Part shown: positions 1-11,515 of the stretch, one piece after another | Layout: the number at the start of each line of letters is the position of its first letter | Numbering within the stretch: the first letter of the stretch is position 1 | NCBI GenBank assembly: GCA_033398695.1 | Contig: CM065809.1 | Coordinates: 170,366,501-170,430,500 of the forward strand | DNA: 64,000 nucleotides | Source of the DNA: Orobanche coerulescens | Taxonomy: Eukaryota; Streptophyta; Magnoliopsida; Lamiales; Orobanchaceae | Reading direction: 5' to 3' | The notes under the pieces: model-generated | The model's input: only the letters and a program-made list of their open reading frames with translations | Database searches by the model: none | What the model was told of the DNA's origin: nothing | Program-made: the position numbers and the translations under genes

Positions 1-337
1 CGCCGGTCGTCTAATTCTCTTCCCTTAGTTGATCTTGATCAATAGTACAATCCTTCTAGTAAGGAACTTGTGTTGTACTATTTATCAATATTATTCGTAA
101 GTATCTAGCAATCCGGCTTGTGGAATTGTTCGTGTGTGGATCACCAAAAGAGGAAGGAGATATTCATCTGCTTATAGTCCGAATCTAGAATTGTTCAATC
201 GGATTAAGGTAATTCAATTAACTCTTTAATTAAACAATTAAATTACTGCATGAGATCCTAAATTGGGTTTTCACGTTTATTGTTCCGCTGCGTTTTTACT
301 CCGATTATTTTGTATTCGATACAAAGAAAACCCAACA
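1..337 (+). repeat. 5' LTR of the copia element (3' part only)
   Basis: The stretch ends in CCCAACA at 331-337, the inverse of the TGTTGGG that opens the 3' LTR at 6014. A tRNA-Met-type primer site follows at once. The window start cuts the LTR, so its length is unknown. The corresponding terminal part of the 3' LTR is missing, so the two cannot be compared. Confidence 0.8.
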
Positions 338-338
338 G

Positions 339-351
339 TGGTATCGGAGCC
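339..351 (+). other. Primer binding site, initiator tRNA-Met type
   Basis: TGGTATCGGAGCC lies directly after the LTR end. It matches the usual plant site TGGTATCAGAGC with one change (A to G), and is where tRNA would prime minus-strand DNA synthesis. Confidence 0.85.
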
Positions 352-604
352 AACTTGCATGTAATTTAATTGTTTGTGTAGAACATATTTATGTGTAAAT
401 TATGTTCCTGATTGTGTTTATAAAATATAGATTTTATAAAATAATTTTTCTGGTTTAATTTGATTAAATCAGATCGTCAAAAATAAATTTTCTGGACTGT
501 TTTTGCGAATTTCTGTTCCAGAACTGTTCTGGAACAGATCTGTTCCGAGACGGGTCGGGTCAGGTCCGGGTCGAGTCGGGCTGGACCCGCGGGCTAATTT
601 TATT

Positions 605-990
605 AGCAAAAATATTTTACAATTGAAGGGTTTCGAACCCTGTCATCAGACCGCCTTTCCGCCGACTTACCATGTGCGCTGCGATTTTGTTTTGGAATTT
701 TTCTCACGGATGTTTTATTAAAGGCAGGAAATCTGTTATAATATTGAAAAAATTAATTCCGCAAAACACGGGACTCGAACCCGAGTCCATTGCCTTGAAA
801 TCCGGCGCTTTACCATCTCGGTTGGGAACTGTTTTGGTAGTTTCAAAGTAATCCTTTTCTTATAAGGCCTTTTAATATAAAAGTAAATTTGGAAATAATA
901 GTTGCAAAATATTGCAACTGCAACCGCCGGGTTTCGAACCCGGGCAAACCCGTGCCCAGATCGCGCTGGCAGCCATCTCGGCCATAGTCC
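605..990 (-). repeat. Three tRNA-like modules in the copia leader
   Basis: Three blocks, at about 607-665, 765-835 and 923-990, read on the minus strand as degenerate tRNAs. Each has a T-arm/B-box-like core (GGGTTCGAAACCC, GGGTTCGAGTCCC, GGGTTCGAAACCC), preceded by an A-box-like stretch (for example TGGTAAGTCGG and TGGTAAAGCGCCGG). They lie between the primer site and gag, all antisense to the element. None folds into a convincing complete cloverleaf by eye, so they are not called as tRNA genes. Confidence 0.55.
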
Positions 991-1166
991 AGATTTGTTT
1001 ATGTGATGACTCAAATTTTAATTATTGTCTGATTGTCAGATAAATTGATTATTTAGTATATTACATGCTTTATTAATTATTTGATAATTATTTATGGTAT
1101 GTGTATGGTGTATGGCATGACCATAAATTGACCAATGTGATTGGATAATTTAATTTCTTATGGGTT

Positions 1167-1264
1167 GGTTTTACGGCCTGCGTGTCGTTTAATTATAATT
1201 GGTTTTACGGCCTGCGAGTCATCTATTTAAATTATTTATTATTTTACGGCCTGTGTGTCGTTTG
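1167..1264 (+). repeat. Triplicated leader repeat TTTTACGGCCTGYG
   Basis: Three copies of a unit containing TTTTACGGCCTG start at 1167, 1201 and 1241, spaced 34 and 40 bp, in the untranslated leader. The rest of 1265-2048 is leader with no ORF of note. It holds two copies of CATGCCAAAGCTG (near 1668 and 1897). Confidence 0.6.
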
Positions 1265-2048
1265 CACTTCTTGTAATTTAATTTATTAGTGTAGTATTAA
1301 ATTTCATTAATGTAATGAAGACAAGAAGGACGAGAAAGACGGACTCGAGGAGCAAATTGATCGCGTATGACGTTCCAAGGAGTTGGGAAGATCAATGAAG
1401 ACCATATTTAACCCTTTAGATGGCCTTTGTGATTTTCATGTTGGCTCATGAAAATTACGTTAGGATTATGGTCATGCTATACAGGGTCCTATGCTTTATT
1501 GTCATGTGATGTGATGTATGTTTAAATTTATGCATGTATGTGATGCTATGTATGTTTAGATGTATGTTAGCAAACATAGACAGTAACATAGGATAAAAAT
1601 CCCTCGTTAAAATTTTAATGTCGTTCATTTGAAAAACACCTATCAAGACTTCGATCATCATGAGTGGGTCATGCCAAAGCTGGGCACTCGGATTATCTTA
1701 GTAAGGTAGGATAGGTAATGGTGATACCTATACGTTTAATGAATTTGGAAATCAAAATAGTTTTGAACCTTAAGGCATAAGATGGGATTATAACATGCTT
1801 GGGCATACGATGCCAAATCCCATGATATAATCTAAGAGTTACATATGATGTAATCGATAAAGAGTTATCCACCTAAAGTAGTTCAATTCTAGGCGTCATG
1901 CCAAAGCTGAGTTTAGGATTGTGCGAAATGGGATCTTAGCCCACTAAAATTACAAATATTGTAAATTGAGGGTACTTTGTTCTAGTGGGAGTATTTTTCG
2001 AGAAATAAAATAATGTGACTAAATATTTTGCATATTGAATTTTGAAGA

Positions 2049-2864
2049 ATGGCATCAAACAGCACATCCACCATTTCACTGCGATCCGTCCTTGAGAAGG
2101 ACAAGCTGAAAGAAAATGGCAGCAACTATCTGGATTGGATCCGGAGCCTGAGAATAGTTCTCAAGCAAGAAAGAAAGTTGTATGTTCTTGAGGAAGAAAT
2201 TCTCGATGAGCCAGCTGACAATGCAAACAAAGCAACAAAAGACAAATGGAAGAAACATTGTGATGATTCCATTGATGTCGGTTGTCTTATGTTGGCCACC
2301 ATTTGTCCAGAACTTCAGAAGAATATGGAGGAAATGGAGGCTTATGAGCTAAATGCTCACCTCAAGGAAACTTTCTTGAAGCATGCTAGGCAAGAGAGAT
2401 ATGAGACCTTTCAAGCCTTGAATGCTTGCAAGATGGTTGAGGGGACATCTGTCAGCGCTCACGTGCTCAAGATGAAAGGATATATTGATCATCTTGAAAG
2501 GCTTGGTTTTCCACTTTCTAAGGAGCACTCCACGGATGTGATCCTAAACTCATTGCCCGAAAGTTTTGGTCAGTTCATTATGAACTATAATATGAATGAG
2601 ATGGAGAAGTCCATTGATGAGCTGCATGGGATGCTTAAAACGGCTGAGCAGAATATTAAGAAGAAACCAAGCCATGTGTTGATGGTCAGCAAAGGGAAAT
2701 CCTTTAAGAACAAAGGCAAGGGCAAGGGTAAGGCAAAAGTTGCCAAATCTAAAGACCCTACTAGGCCGGGTTTCAAGGCTATAGCTCCCAAAGATGGAAA
2801 TTGCCATCATTGCAATAAACCAGACACCGGAAAAGAAATTGCAAGATTTACTTGGAAGAGCTAA
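2049..2864 (+). pseudogene. gag: Copia gag (capsid/nucleocapsid), 3' frameshifted
   Basis: The 271-residue ORF begins ATGGCATCAAACAGC and is the copia gag polyprotein that packages the genomic RNA. It has the gag start region (DKLKENGSNYLDW near residue 17), then a lysine-rich basic stretch (about residues 207-235), then the start of a CCHC zinc knuckle, CHHCNKP, near residue 254. After that the frame is lost: the expected histidine and last cysteine lie in another frame and the ORF stops within 20 residues. This is a small indel at about 2825-2850. Gag itself is otherwise collinear with its family, so decay looks recent. Confidence 0.85.
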
Positions 2865-5800
2865 AGCGTACCAAGGGCGGTGAGACCGCCACAGTATATT
2901 TGTTATAGAAGTTAACTTATCTACCTCTAACTCCCGGGTATTAGATATTGGATGTGGATCTCACATTTGTACAAATGTGCAGGGTTGAGAAGCGAGAGAA
3001 TCAAGAAAAGGGAAGTAGATCTAAGAGTCGGCAATGGAGCAAGAGTTGCTGCACTAGCCGTAGGAACTTATGATCTAGTTTTGCCCAATGGGCTTTTTGT
3101 TAGTTTTGAACAATTGCTATTATGTTCCTGCTATGAATAGGAATATTATTTCAGTTTTTATATTAGATTGTGAAGGTTATAGTTTTCTTATTAAGAATAA
3201 TATCATTCGTATTTTCTTTGATGACTTGCTTTATGGTACTGCAAAGTTATATACTGGCCTTTACAATATTGATCTAGATGAGTCTGACACTTTGGAAGTC
3301 TATAACATTGCATCCAAGAAACCTAAGCTCAATGATTCTAATCCGACTTACTTATGGCATTGTCGACTTGGTAACATAAACGAGAAACGCATTTCTAAAC
3401 ACCATAATGATGGACTTTTAGACTCTTTTGACTATGAATCATATGGGACATGCGAATCTTGTTTATTGGGCAAGATGACGAAGAATCCTTTCACCGGTCA
3501 TGGAGAAAGGGCTAGTGATCTATTAGGCCTAATACATACTGATGTATGCGGACCTCTTAGCACTCATGCCATAGGCGGATACCAATACTTCATTACATTC
3601 ACCGATGATTTTAGCCGATATGGATATGTTTATCTTATGAAGTATAAACATGAATCTTTTGAAATGTTCAAAATATTCCAGAATGAAGTACAGAATCAAC
3701 TTGGCAAGACAATTAAAGCCCTTCGATCAGATCGAGGTGGGGAATACTTGAGCCAAGAATTCGATGATCATCTTAGGAGTTGTGGAATTGTTTCGCAACT
3801 TACTCCTCCCGGCACACCTCAGCATAACGGAGTGTCCGAGAGGAGGAATCGAACTTTATTAGATATGGTTCGATCCATGATGAGTCGAACAGAGCTTCCA
3901 TTATCATTTTGGGGCCACGCCTTAGAAACAGTAGCATTCACCCTTAACCGTGTTCCATCTAAAGCAGTTGAAAAGACACCATTTGAGAAATGGACTAGTA
4001 AAAGACCTAACTTGTCTTTTCTAAAGATATGGGGTTGCGAAGCGTTCGTAAGGCGCCAAGTGTTTGACAAACTGGCAGCCAGATCTGAAAGATGTTTATT
4101 TGTGGGATATCCTAAGGAAACTAAAGGATATTACTTTTACAAGCCCGCAGAGAACAAAGTGTTTGTTGCTCGAAATGCTGTATTCTTAGAAAGGGAATTT
4201 ATTTCCAAAAGAGATAGTGGGAGAAGAGTAATTCTCGAGGAAACTCGAGAACCACAAGAAGACATCGCTTCACCGATGGAAACCGAACAAGCTCAACAAA
4301 CAGTTGAAGAGCCCATTCAAAGTACACAAGTCCCACGCAGATCTGATAGGATGCGACATGAACCTGAGAGAGATGGTTATCTCGTAACAGAGGATGATGA
4401 TGCATCGCTCATAGATGATGAGCCTAGTACCTATACAGAAGCTGCTTCAGGACCAGAGTCCGAGGAATGGCTAGAAGCCATGAAGTCTGAGATGCAATCC
4501 ATGTATGACAATCAAATTTGGAACTTGATAGATCCACCTGAGGGTGTTAAAACCATTGGGTGCAAATGGGTCTATAAGAAGAAGAAAGACATTGATGATA
4601 ATCTGCAAGCCTATAAAGCTAGACTAGTGGCAAAAGGTTATAGACAAATTCATGGTGTTGACTATGATGAGACCTTTTCGCCAGTAGTCATGCTTAAATC
4701 AATTAGAATTTTATTTGCCATTTCCGCATACTATGATTATGAAATATGGCAAATGGATGTCAAAACAGCATTCCTTAATAGAAACTTACTCGTGGATGTG
4801 TACATGACACAACCTGAAGGTTTTGTTCATCCAGAAAATTCTAAAAAGGTTTGCAAGCTTCAAAGATCCATTTATGGGTTGAAGCAGGCTTCTCGGAGCT
4901 GGAATCTTCGTTTTGATGAAACTATCAAAGAGTTTGGGTTCATTCAAAATGAAGATGAACCTTGTGTGTACAAGAAGGTTAGTGGGAGAATAGTTGCTTT
5001 CTTAGTCTTATATGTAGATGACATATTACTCATTGGAAATGACATTCCCACCTTGCAGACAGTCAAAACTTGGTTGGGAAGTTGTTTCTCAATGAAAGAC
5101 TTAGGAGAAGCTGCTTACATTCTTGGGATAAAGATCTATAGAGATAGATCAAAGAGATTGATTGGTCTGAGTCAAAGTACATACATTAATAAAATATTGA
5201 AGAGGTTCAATATGAAAGACTCCAAGAGAGGACTCTTGCCAATATCACATGGCATTCATCTGAGTGAGACACAGAGTCCTAAGACTCCTGATGAGCGAGC
5301 CCGTATGAGCAAGATACCATACGCTTCGGCTATTGGATCGATCATGTATGCCATGATTTGTACTCGACCAGATGTATCGTTTGCTCTTAGTATGACAAGT
5401 CGATACCAATCGAATCCAGGTGAAAGTCACTGGACAGCAGTGAAAACCATCCTAAAGTACTTGAGAAGAACTAAGGATGATTTCCTAGTTTATGGAGGGG
5501 TGGGAAACGAGCTGGCTGTAAGAGGTTACGCCGATGCAAGTTTCGAAACCGACAGTGACGATTTCAAATCGCAAACTGGTTATGTGTTTGTATTGAATGG
5601 AGGTGCTGTGAGTTGGAAGAGTTCCAAGCAAAGCACGGTTCTTGCCGATTCTCATTACAGAGTACAGCGGCATCGGATGCAGCTAAGGAAGCCGTATGGA
5701 TCAAGAAGTTCGTTACCGAACTAGGAGTGGTGCCAACCATCTAGGGTCCCATAAGCCTTTATTGTGACAATAATGGTGCTATTGCACAAGCTAAAGAGCC

Positions 5801-5998
5801 TAGGTCCCATCATAATTCCAAACATATACTCAAAAAATATCACCTAATCAGAGAGATCGTCAGACGAGGAGATATTACAATATGCAAAGTAGCAACGAAA
5901 GAGAATGTTGCAGATCCACTTACCAAGCCTCTCTCACAAGGAAAGCATGTTGAGCATGCTAGAGCGATAGGACTAAAAGTCATGAATGAATGGTCCTA
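2865..5998 (+). pseudogene. pol: Copia pol: protease, integrase, RT, RNase H
   Basis: Protease: around 2940-2990 the catalytic triplet reads DIG in DIGCGSHIC where D-T/S-G is expected (ACT to ATT), followed by an in-frame TGA. The main ORF (3088-5724, 878 residues) holds the pre-integrase HHCC zinc region (WHCRLGN to CESC), the integrase D,D-35-E core (HTDVCGP, RSDRGGEY, NGVSERRNRT), RT with YVDDILLIGND near 5010, and the start of RNase H (YADASFETD near 5530). A frameshift near 5640-5670 disrupts RNase H, and a TAG lies at about 5741-5743. The remaining RNase H homology can be followed to about 5998 in another frame. IN and RT look catalytically complete; protease and RNase H do not. Confidence 0.85.
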
Positions 5999-6003
5999 GT
6001 GCA

Positions 6004-6013
6004 AGTGGGAGAT
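6004..6013 (+). other. Polypurine tract of the copia element
   Basis: AGTGGGAGAT directly precedes the TGTTGGG start of the 3' LTR. This is the plus-strand DNA primer position. Confidence 0.7.
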
Positions 6014-6890
6014 TGTTGGGAATAGTGCCCTAGGACATTCGATGTGCCTAGATTTGTAATTGTCACATTTAAATAAAGTTATTTGATATCATTTATTTCT
6101 CGTTGATTATTATAATGTGTGCATGTTTTAATATTATAATAATCGAATAATAGTTATTCACGAATAATAAGATTATTCAAACGTCCCTGGTAAAATCACG
6201 TTGAGTAGAGACTCAAGTGATTAATATACTAGTATAAGTTTGATTGATAATCATCGGATGATTATGCGTATGGTACGGATCAATCTTATGGGTATTGGTT
6301 GGAGAACTAATACTGGACCGACCCGCATTGAGATCACTGCATGGAAATGTCATAAGTGAATCTCTATACAGTATGTCAATAAATCCTTGAACCTGAGATT
6401 ATCATAGAGTCCAATATGATAACTGCTATGCCTTGACGTAATCCAACGTCATCTGAAACATGGTGATCATAAAGGTTAGCGATCGGGATTAGTGGGAGTC
6501 GTGTAGAGGGCAATGAATAATCAAGATGGGGATTTGTCCCTCTCTTAAGTGAGAGAGATATCTGCTGGGGCCCTCGATAAGTAGGACTGAAGGAAATGCA
6601 TGGCCATGCTCAAATGAAGAGTCATTTGATTCAATCAGTCTACTTAAGATCGAGAAAGCATTTGAACATAAATAAGTATGACAGACTCCATGACTTAGTT
6701 CAAATATGATATCGCGTGACAAAAGGATTTGACACGTTAAAAGGTTTAATGGACTATTAACTTATATTATTTGGGTAATCATAATGTCTTGCTAGAGGCC
6801 GCTTATGATTTATTATTTAATAAGGTATTAAATAATTGCCAACATAATATAAGCCTTTTGGGTCGCACGTACGACAATTATAGACAAGTA
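6014..6890 (+). repeat. 3' LTR of the copia element, truncated
   Basis: It begins TGTTGGGAATAGTGCCC after the polypurine tract and runs to about 6890. The terminal part equivalent to positions 1-337 is absent. The sequence then becomes homologous to the U5 of minus-strand chromovirus LTRs (compare 6960 with 19430: both carry a CAGAAC-to-GCAGGG stretch). The ORF on the opposite strand here is not coding. Confidence 0.7.
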
Positions 6891-7697
6891 GGAATAAATA
6901 TCAACTAGGAATAATAAATATAATATTGGATACATCTCTATTCAGAACTCATACCCGTGCAGGGTCAAAATACAACAATACTCCCACACGATGAGAAATA
7001 CTACAACAAAAAGGAAAATACAATTATAAAACAATACCAAGTACTGGACCTCATGTGATTAGTATCATTTGTCTTTCATCATCCTTCGTACCGATTCCAT
7101 GTTTTGCTCCTCAAGAACCTATACGTACCTGAATGCAATAACAGGCATTCACCCCGATTACTCGGGGGTTAACAAACTAGAATTTTGCTAGTGTAAGTAT
7201 AAAGTGCAATTACGAGCCATACACATTATATTCCTAGAATATAATAATCTTGAATAATCAATCAATCAACACAAAGAAAGACTTCCCGAGTTACTTCATT
7301 TGAGCAAAATAATCCAAAACATGAAAGGCGGTAGTAAAGCAAGTAAACGATTTGTAAAGAATTTTGCAGATCTCGGGAGTTTTAGAAAAATATATTTAGG
7401 ATTAAAGAATCATTATTTTTTCGAAAATCACTTAGGGCCACAACCCAAACAATTATTTTCCCAAATTACTTATCCGACAATAAATTACGGGATCCACGAC
7501 CCAAACATCCACATCAATCATACGCCCAAGGATTATTCTCGTTTCATGCTATCAAGCATGAACCCCAGAGCTTCCTCGTACATACCCGAGTGAATAAACT
7601 AATGGTAAATAAATGTATTCACACATCATCATGATAATAGTCACGCACATAACTCATAGACTAGAGATCCGCAACATACATATGACATACACGCATA

Positions 7698-8009
7698 GTT
7701 ACCCTGGCATCGTGCTAGCAAGCCACGAAACTCGGAGTCTCGCGACAACATACCCGGTTTGGATAACCCATGACTAGTATATCACATGTCCAAATACACA
7801 CCCATAAGTTATCCTGGCATCGTGCTAGCAAGCCACGAACCTCGGAGTCTCCTCGAGATATACCCAGTTTGGATAACCCTATGGTAAGTATGTTACATAT
7901 CCAAATATACGCCCATAAGTTATCCTGGCATCGTGAGCCACGCACCTCGGAGTCTCCTCTAGACATACCCATTTTGGATAACCCTATGGTAAAACTCGAC
8001 CTGTACTAA
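7698..8009 (-). repeat. Tandem repeat in R/U5 of LTR B, period 110-111 bp
   Basis: Three units start at 7698, 7808 and 7919. Each has GTTATCCTGGCATCG, then AGCAAGCCACGAACCTCGGAG (third copy shortened), then a GGATAACCC end. Equivalent but differently sized tandem units occur at the same LTR position in elements A, D and the plus-strand Tekay-like element. The ORFs crossing it are artefacts of the repeat. Confidence 0.75.
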
Positions 8010-8969
8010 CAAGGACGGATCCCAGAGGTTTCAATGAACCCTACACGGTAGAATATCACTTTACAAAGAATCACATACCACGGGGAGATATACTTCTCGA
8101 AAAACACTGAATAATACCACCTCCTTACAAAGGAGCCAACAAACAGTACAACACAACATTACGCACTCACCAAACAAACACACATCCTAACTACCACCCT
8201 TAACAAGGGAATAGCGATTTTAGAACCACATAACACGGATACAATATATTACAATTCGCAACCACAACACAGCGTATCCATAAAACTCATTTATTCACAA
8301 AGTACTCAAGCGTTTTGAAATAAAGTCGTTAATGAGATTATATCAATCCTTTTGAAAGTTCATTATGATTACTCAAATAGCACACATAGTTGATTACCAA
8401 TTACCACATCTACAAAACACAAAATGTATGGGCAAGATACTTGCCTCGAAATTCAACACGTGAATGCCTCGACGAACACGGCTCGACTGAAAAGCCTCGA
8501 AACCTATAACTTTCGTAAGAAACAACAACAACACAATCACTATGACGATAAGGACCAATAACAACAGAAATCACAACCAACAATCGAAGGAAACTCATTG
8601 AAACATTTAATCGAACATTAAATATTCACGGTTCTTCAAGAACACCCAAAATCATCAACCGGGTTGAATGAACTGAAGATATGGATATACAATCCATAGC
8701 ACCTGATCAATAACATCGTTTAACACCAATTGATTTACCAGAACCAGATTGAAATTGGAATCAAGAACAAAACCCTCAAAATGTTAACTTTAGAGAAATC
8801 AAGAAAATACCTCGATCAGACGAAGAACAATGATTAGATGTTGTTAATCCATACCAACACCTTAATGACTATATTGAAGGATGAAAGATTGATGAACTTT
8901 CGTGAAGAATCGCCCCGAAATCACCGGAGAGAAAGAGAAGGGATAAAAATGAGCTGAAAACTCGACTAC

Positions 8970-9096
8970 CAAGTTTTTATACTGCTGCAGGTGATACGGC
9001 CGTGTTGGATTCGTACACGGCCATGTCCATGGACAGAACTACCTACCATGCTGCTACTAGACAACACGGCCGTGTTGGATTCTGACACTGCCGTGT
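8970..9096 (-). promoter_or_regulatory. TATA box plus dyad array of ACACGGCCGTGT palindromes (B)
   Basis: Palindrome starts are 8994, 9015, 9064 and 9085: two dyads, 21 bp within and 70 bp between dyads. Copies are ATACGGCCGTGT, ACACGGCCATGT, ACACGGCCGTGT and ACACTGCCGTGT. On the minus strand they lie just upstream of AGTATAAAAAC at about 8976. Geometry and motif match the Athila LTR at 55965-56184. Confidence 0.7.
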
Positions 9097-9426
9097 CCTT
9101 TGACAGAACCAGATTTTTTTGTAGATAGTTTTTACTAATACGAACTCGGATTGACTTGTTGTTTGAATCATTAGAAATCTATCTTGATGCTATATCATAA
9201 TGTAAAGTGTTAGAAATTTCTGGAGTTTCTAAGAATTGATAGTGATTTTATAAAGTCAAACCTAAACGTGGAAAAATCGTAATAATATGTCGATTAATCC
9301 AAAACAGTATCAAAATTCACTCGAATGACGAAAAGTGATGAACAAAACATGTCCAAAATGTGTAAATGAACACAAGCGAATCGCTAGAATCGAAAATATA
9401 GAAATGAGAAAAATACGGGTATTACA

Positions 9427-9446
9427 TTCCACCCTCCTTAAAAAAA
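9427..9446 (-). other. Polypurine tract of family B
   Basis: On the minus strand a purine-rich run (TTTTTTTTAAGGAGGGTGGAA) directly precedes the LTR start TGTAATACCC. Confidence 0.65.
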
Positions 9447-9569
9447 ATGTCTCTGAAACTTAATACAACGAAGGCAAGGCAACAACATAGCAAAAAACTG
9501 ACAGACAGTATCTCTCAAGGACCTCTCAGAGTCGATCCTGATATCGGTGCTGAAGTCCGCGCCTCGAAA

Positions 9570-10573
9570 GACTCGGCGACCATCTCGCAAAACTGGATTC
9601 TTTGCCCCTCGAGTCCGCACTTTGTAACACGTTACTGGCGGGTAAGGAAAATGTGCACGAACATGCCCCGGCATATTACAGTTGAAACACCTCCTGACTT
9701 TACCAGTAGTCAACGCTGATGACTTCGAACTCTCAGCTCCACTCGTCGAAAGATGGAGCTTCACGGCAGAAAGACCATGGTGTGGCAGTTTAGAATTCCA
9801 ACTCCTGAACTGATAGAAAAATCATCAGAAGTCCTCTGCTTTTTCGACTCGGGCATATGCTCAGTCGATGATAAGGTTAGCTCGTAGGCTAGTGCTCGAT
9901 TCTGATACTCTCTCAACCTAGTGCAAGTGAATCCATCCATATATTAGCGAATCTCCAGCTTCACCCGCATGTTAAAATGACGAATCTTAACTTCATCTTT
10001 CCATACTTGTTCTCGTACATAACTAAGTTGTTTTCTATAATCAATGATAGCTTGAGACACCGGTACATCTTGCGAATTCGCCAAATAAAAATCACGATTT
10101 CTCTGCTCTCTGATCGGTTCCGGACAAAACTCAGCTTCCATTAATTCATGGAATTCCACCCACGTGACAATACGATCCCGAGGCTTAACAATCTCCCACC
10201 AGTTAGCAGCATCTCTGTCAAGAAGGTACTGAGTGATAGGTACTTTTTGTTCTTCGGGACAACCAGTTGCCTCGAATATCTTTCCCAACTAGAAAAGCCA
10301 ACCATCCCAGCCCCATACATCCGCGGCACCAACAAAACGAGGAGGATTCATACGAACCACTTCTCAAAGCCATTGGTTTGCGCTGACGTTCTGGGTCACA
10401 GTTGTGTTACATTGAACCGCCTGGGTCAACTGAGTCATCTGTGTCGCTACTTGTTGCAATATAGTAGCAACACCAATCTTAATGCCATTCCCAGCAATAT
10501 TCTCTTGGTCCCGCATCTGATCTCTATGACCATCTGTACCACGATCACGACCACGACCTCTTCCCCTCGGCAT
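9570..10573 (-). pseudogene. gag: Gypsy gag of family B, broken
   Basis: The protein starts MPRGRGRGRDRG at 10573 (arginine/glycine-rich N-terminus). It continues through the retrotransposon gag domain (QYLLDRDAANWWE, TWVEFHELMEAEF and SQAIIDYRKQLSYV in 9944-10288). It ends with a CCHC knuckle at about 9689-9648 whose last cysteine is phenylalanine (CFNCNMPGHVRAHF). The segments lie in different frames, so at least three indels interrupt it. Compared with element A gag it is collinear, and the sequence after the knuckle runs almost directly into the polypurine tract without pol. Antisense ORFs here (9447-9719, 10148-10684) are shadows. Confidence 0.75.
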
Positions 10574-11150
10574 ACTGAACAGATACCCACTCAGTACGAT
10601 GAAACAATACATCGCAAAACAATATACCAAAGTGCCAACTCAGCACAACATATCAACATAAGACAAAAAATAGCAACACGATAAGAATATCCACTCCGGA
10701 TAATTACACGAATACAAGAATTACTACTGCAATAAATGGAACCTACAGCCGTAACTGACAGATCACATGACCGTATCAACTGAAAACTTCAACCAATACC
10801 GACACAAACACGGGCGTAACAAACTTCACATTGTTGTAGCTATAACATGTTCTTTAAAACTCCACGAGGTATTCGTTTAAGTAATAATATTTTAAGATCC
10901 TTGAGTTCGTATAATTTTCCGAAATAAGATTTGAAATACCTCGGGCTGTTTTACCAAAAATATAAACAAAAGATCTTAACCATCTCATTTTGAAATCATT
11001 TGCAAAACAATATTCCGGAATATCAGATTTCCTTGTAAACAACATCATCAAGATAACCATGTTACTACGTATCATCATCACCATTAACAACACACAAGGT
11101 AATCACATGTTACCACGCAACACCATCACAAGTAACAATACACAAGGTAA
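10574..11150 (-). other. Leader of family B, joined to the next element
   Basis: Non-coding leader upstream of B gag. No primer site or LTR is reached. Between about 11100 and 11160 the sequence changes into plus-strand gag of the next element. Two TAAC-CACAAGGTAA repeats (near 11083-11104 and 11131-11152) sit at the junction. Confidence 0.45.
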
Positions 11151-11515
11151 CCTGCGGGCATGCCCCTTAGCATTGACTCCAGAGGTTCTGTTGAACCGTT
11201 CCTGGGTGGACAAACCATTCATACCACAACTCGCACGGTGACTTGCTATAATTGTGGTCGTCCAGGCCACGTTAATTTGGAATGCAATTTCCCACCATTG
11301 AAGTGTCACACTTGCGGACAGATGGGACATAGGGTGGATTATTGTTCCAAACCAAATCAGACTTTGGACACTCGGGCTTCTGCCCCAGCGCCACTTGATC
11401 AAGGCGTGAAGCAGCGGCAATCTTTTGGTCACTCTCAACAAAATTACGGCAGGGGCGGGGCCGGGGTCAGAACACAGGAGGTGGAAACTCTAGCGTCGGT
11501 TCGGTACAACCACGA
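11150..11515 (+). pseudogene. gag: Chromovirus gag C-terminus with two zinc knuckles
   Basis: The 11160-11657 frame carries two CCHC knuckles in tandem, CYNCGRPGHVNLEC (about 11251-11292) and CHTCGQMGHRVDYC (about 11308-11349), then a glutamine/glycine-rich linker. These knuckles bind genomic RNA in nucleocapsid. The capsid part is missing, lost at the junction with family B. The frame changes before the protease begins around 11516. Confidence 0.75.

Larger units (their letters stand above)
1..6890 (+). mobile_element. Ty1/copia retrotransposon, Angela/BARE-like, decayed
   Basis: Order on the plus strand is partial 5' LTR, tRNA-Met-type primer site, long leader, gag, protease, integrase, RT, RNase H, polypurine tract, truncated 3' LTR. 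The pol order IN before RT defines Ty1/copia. The LTR start TGTTGGGAATAGTGCCC and the integrase and RT motifs resemble the Angela/BARE group from memory; the lineage was not tested. Frameshifts and stops in gag, protease and RNase H make it non-functional. The right end is lost near 6860-6900, where the U5 region of a minus-strand gypsy LTR begins, so neither element end is intact there. The boundary is uncertain by about 40 bp. Confidence 0.85.
6890..9426 (-). repeat. 3' LTR of family B
   Basis: On the minus strand it starts TGTAATACCCGT at 9426, preceded by a purine tract, as in other chromovirus LTRs here. U3 carries four ACACGGCCGTGT-type palindromes (8994-9096) upstream of a TATA box at about 8976. 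The R/U5 part has a 110-bp tandem repeat (7698-8009). About 150 bp of the U5 end is missing compared with element A. Confidence 0.7.
6890..11150 (-). mobile_element. Gag-only Ty3/gypsy (chromovirus-type) fragment, family B
   Basis: In minus-strand order: leader (11150-10574), gag (10573 to about 9570), a short tail, polypurine tract, then a 3' LTR from 9426 to about 6890. No protease, RT, RNase H or integrase lies between gag and the polypurine tract, so the internal part is gag-only, like element A at 19240-27748. The 5' LTR is absent: at about 11150 the sequence passes into a plus-strand chromovirus. The LTR also lacks its outer U5 end. It is a truncated copy of a non-autonomous family. Confidence 0.7.

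Noticed and set aside
765..835. A tRNA gene on the minus strand
   Set aside because: The B-box-like core is good, but acceptor and anticodon stems do not pair convincingly, and two similar blocks lie in the same retroelement leader.
10148..10684. 178-residue plus-strand ORF
   Set aside because: It is the antisense of family B gag, which has clear conserved gag motifs on the minus strand.
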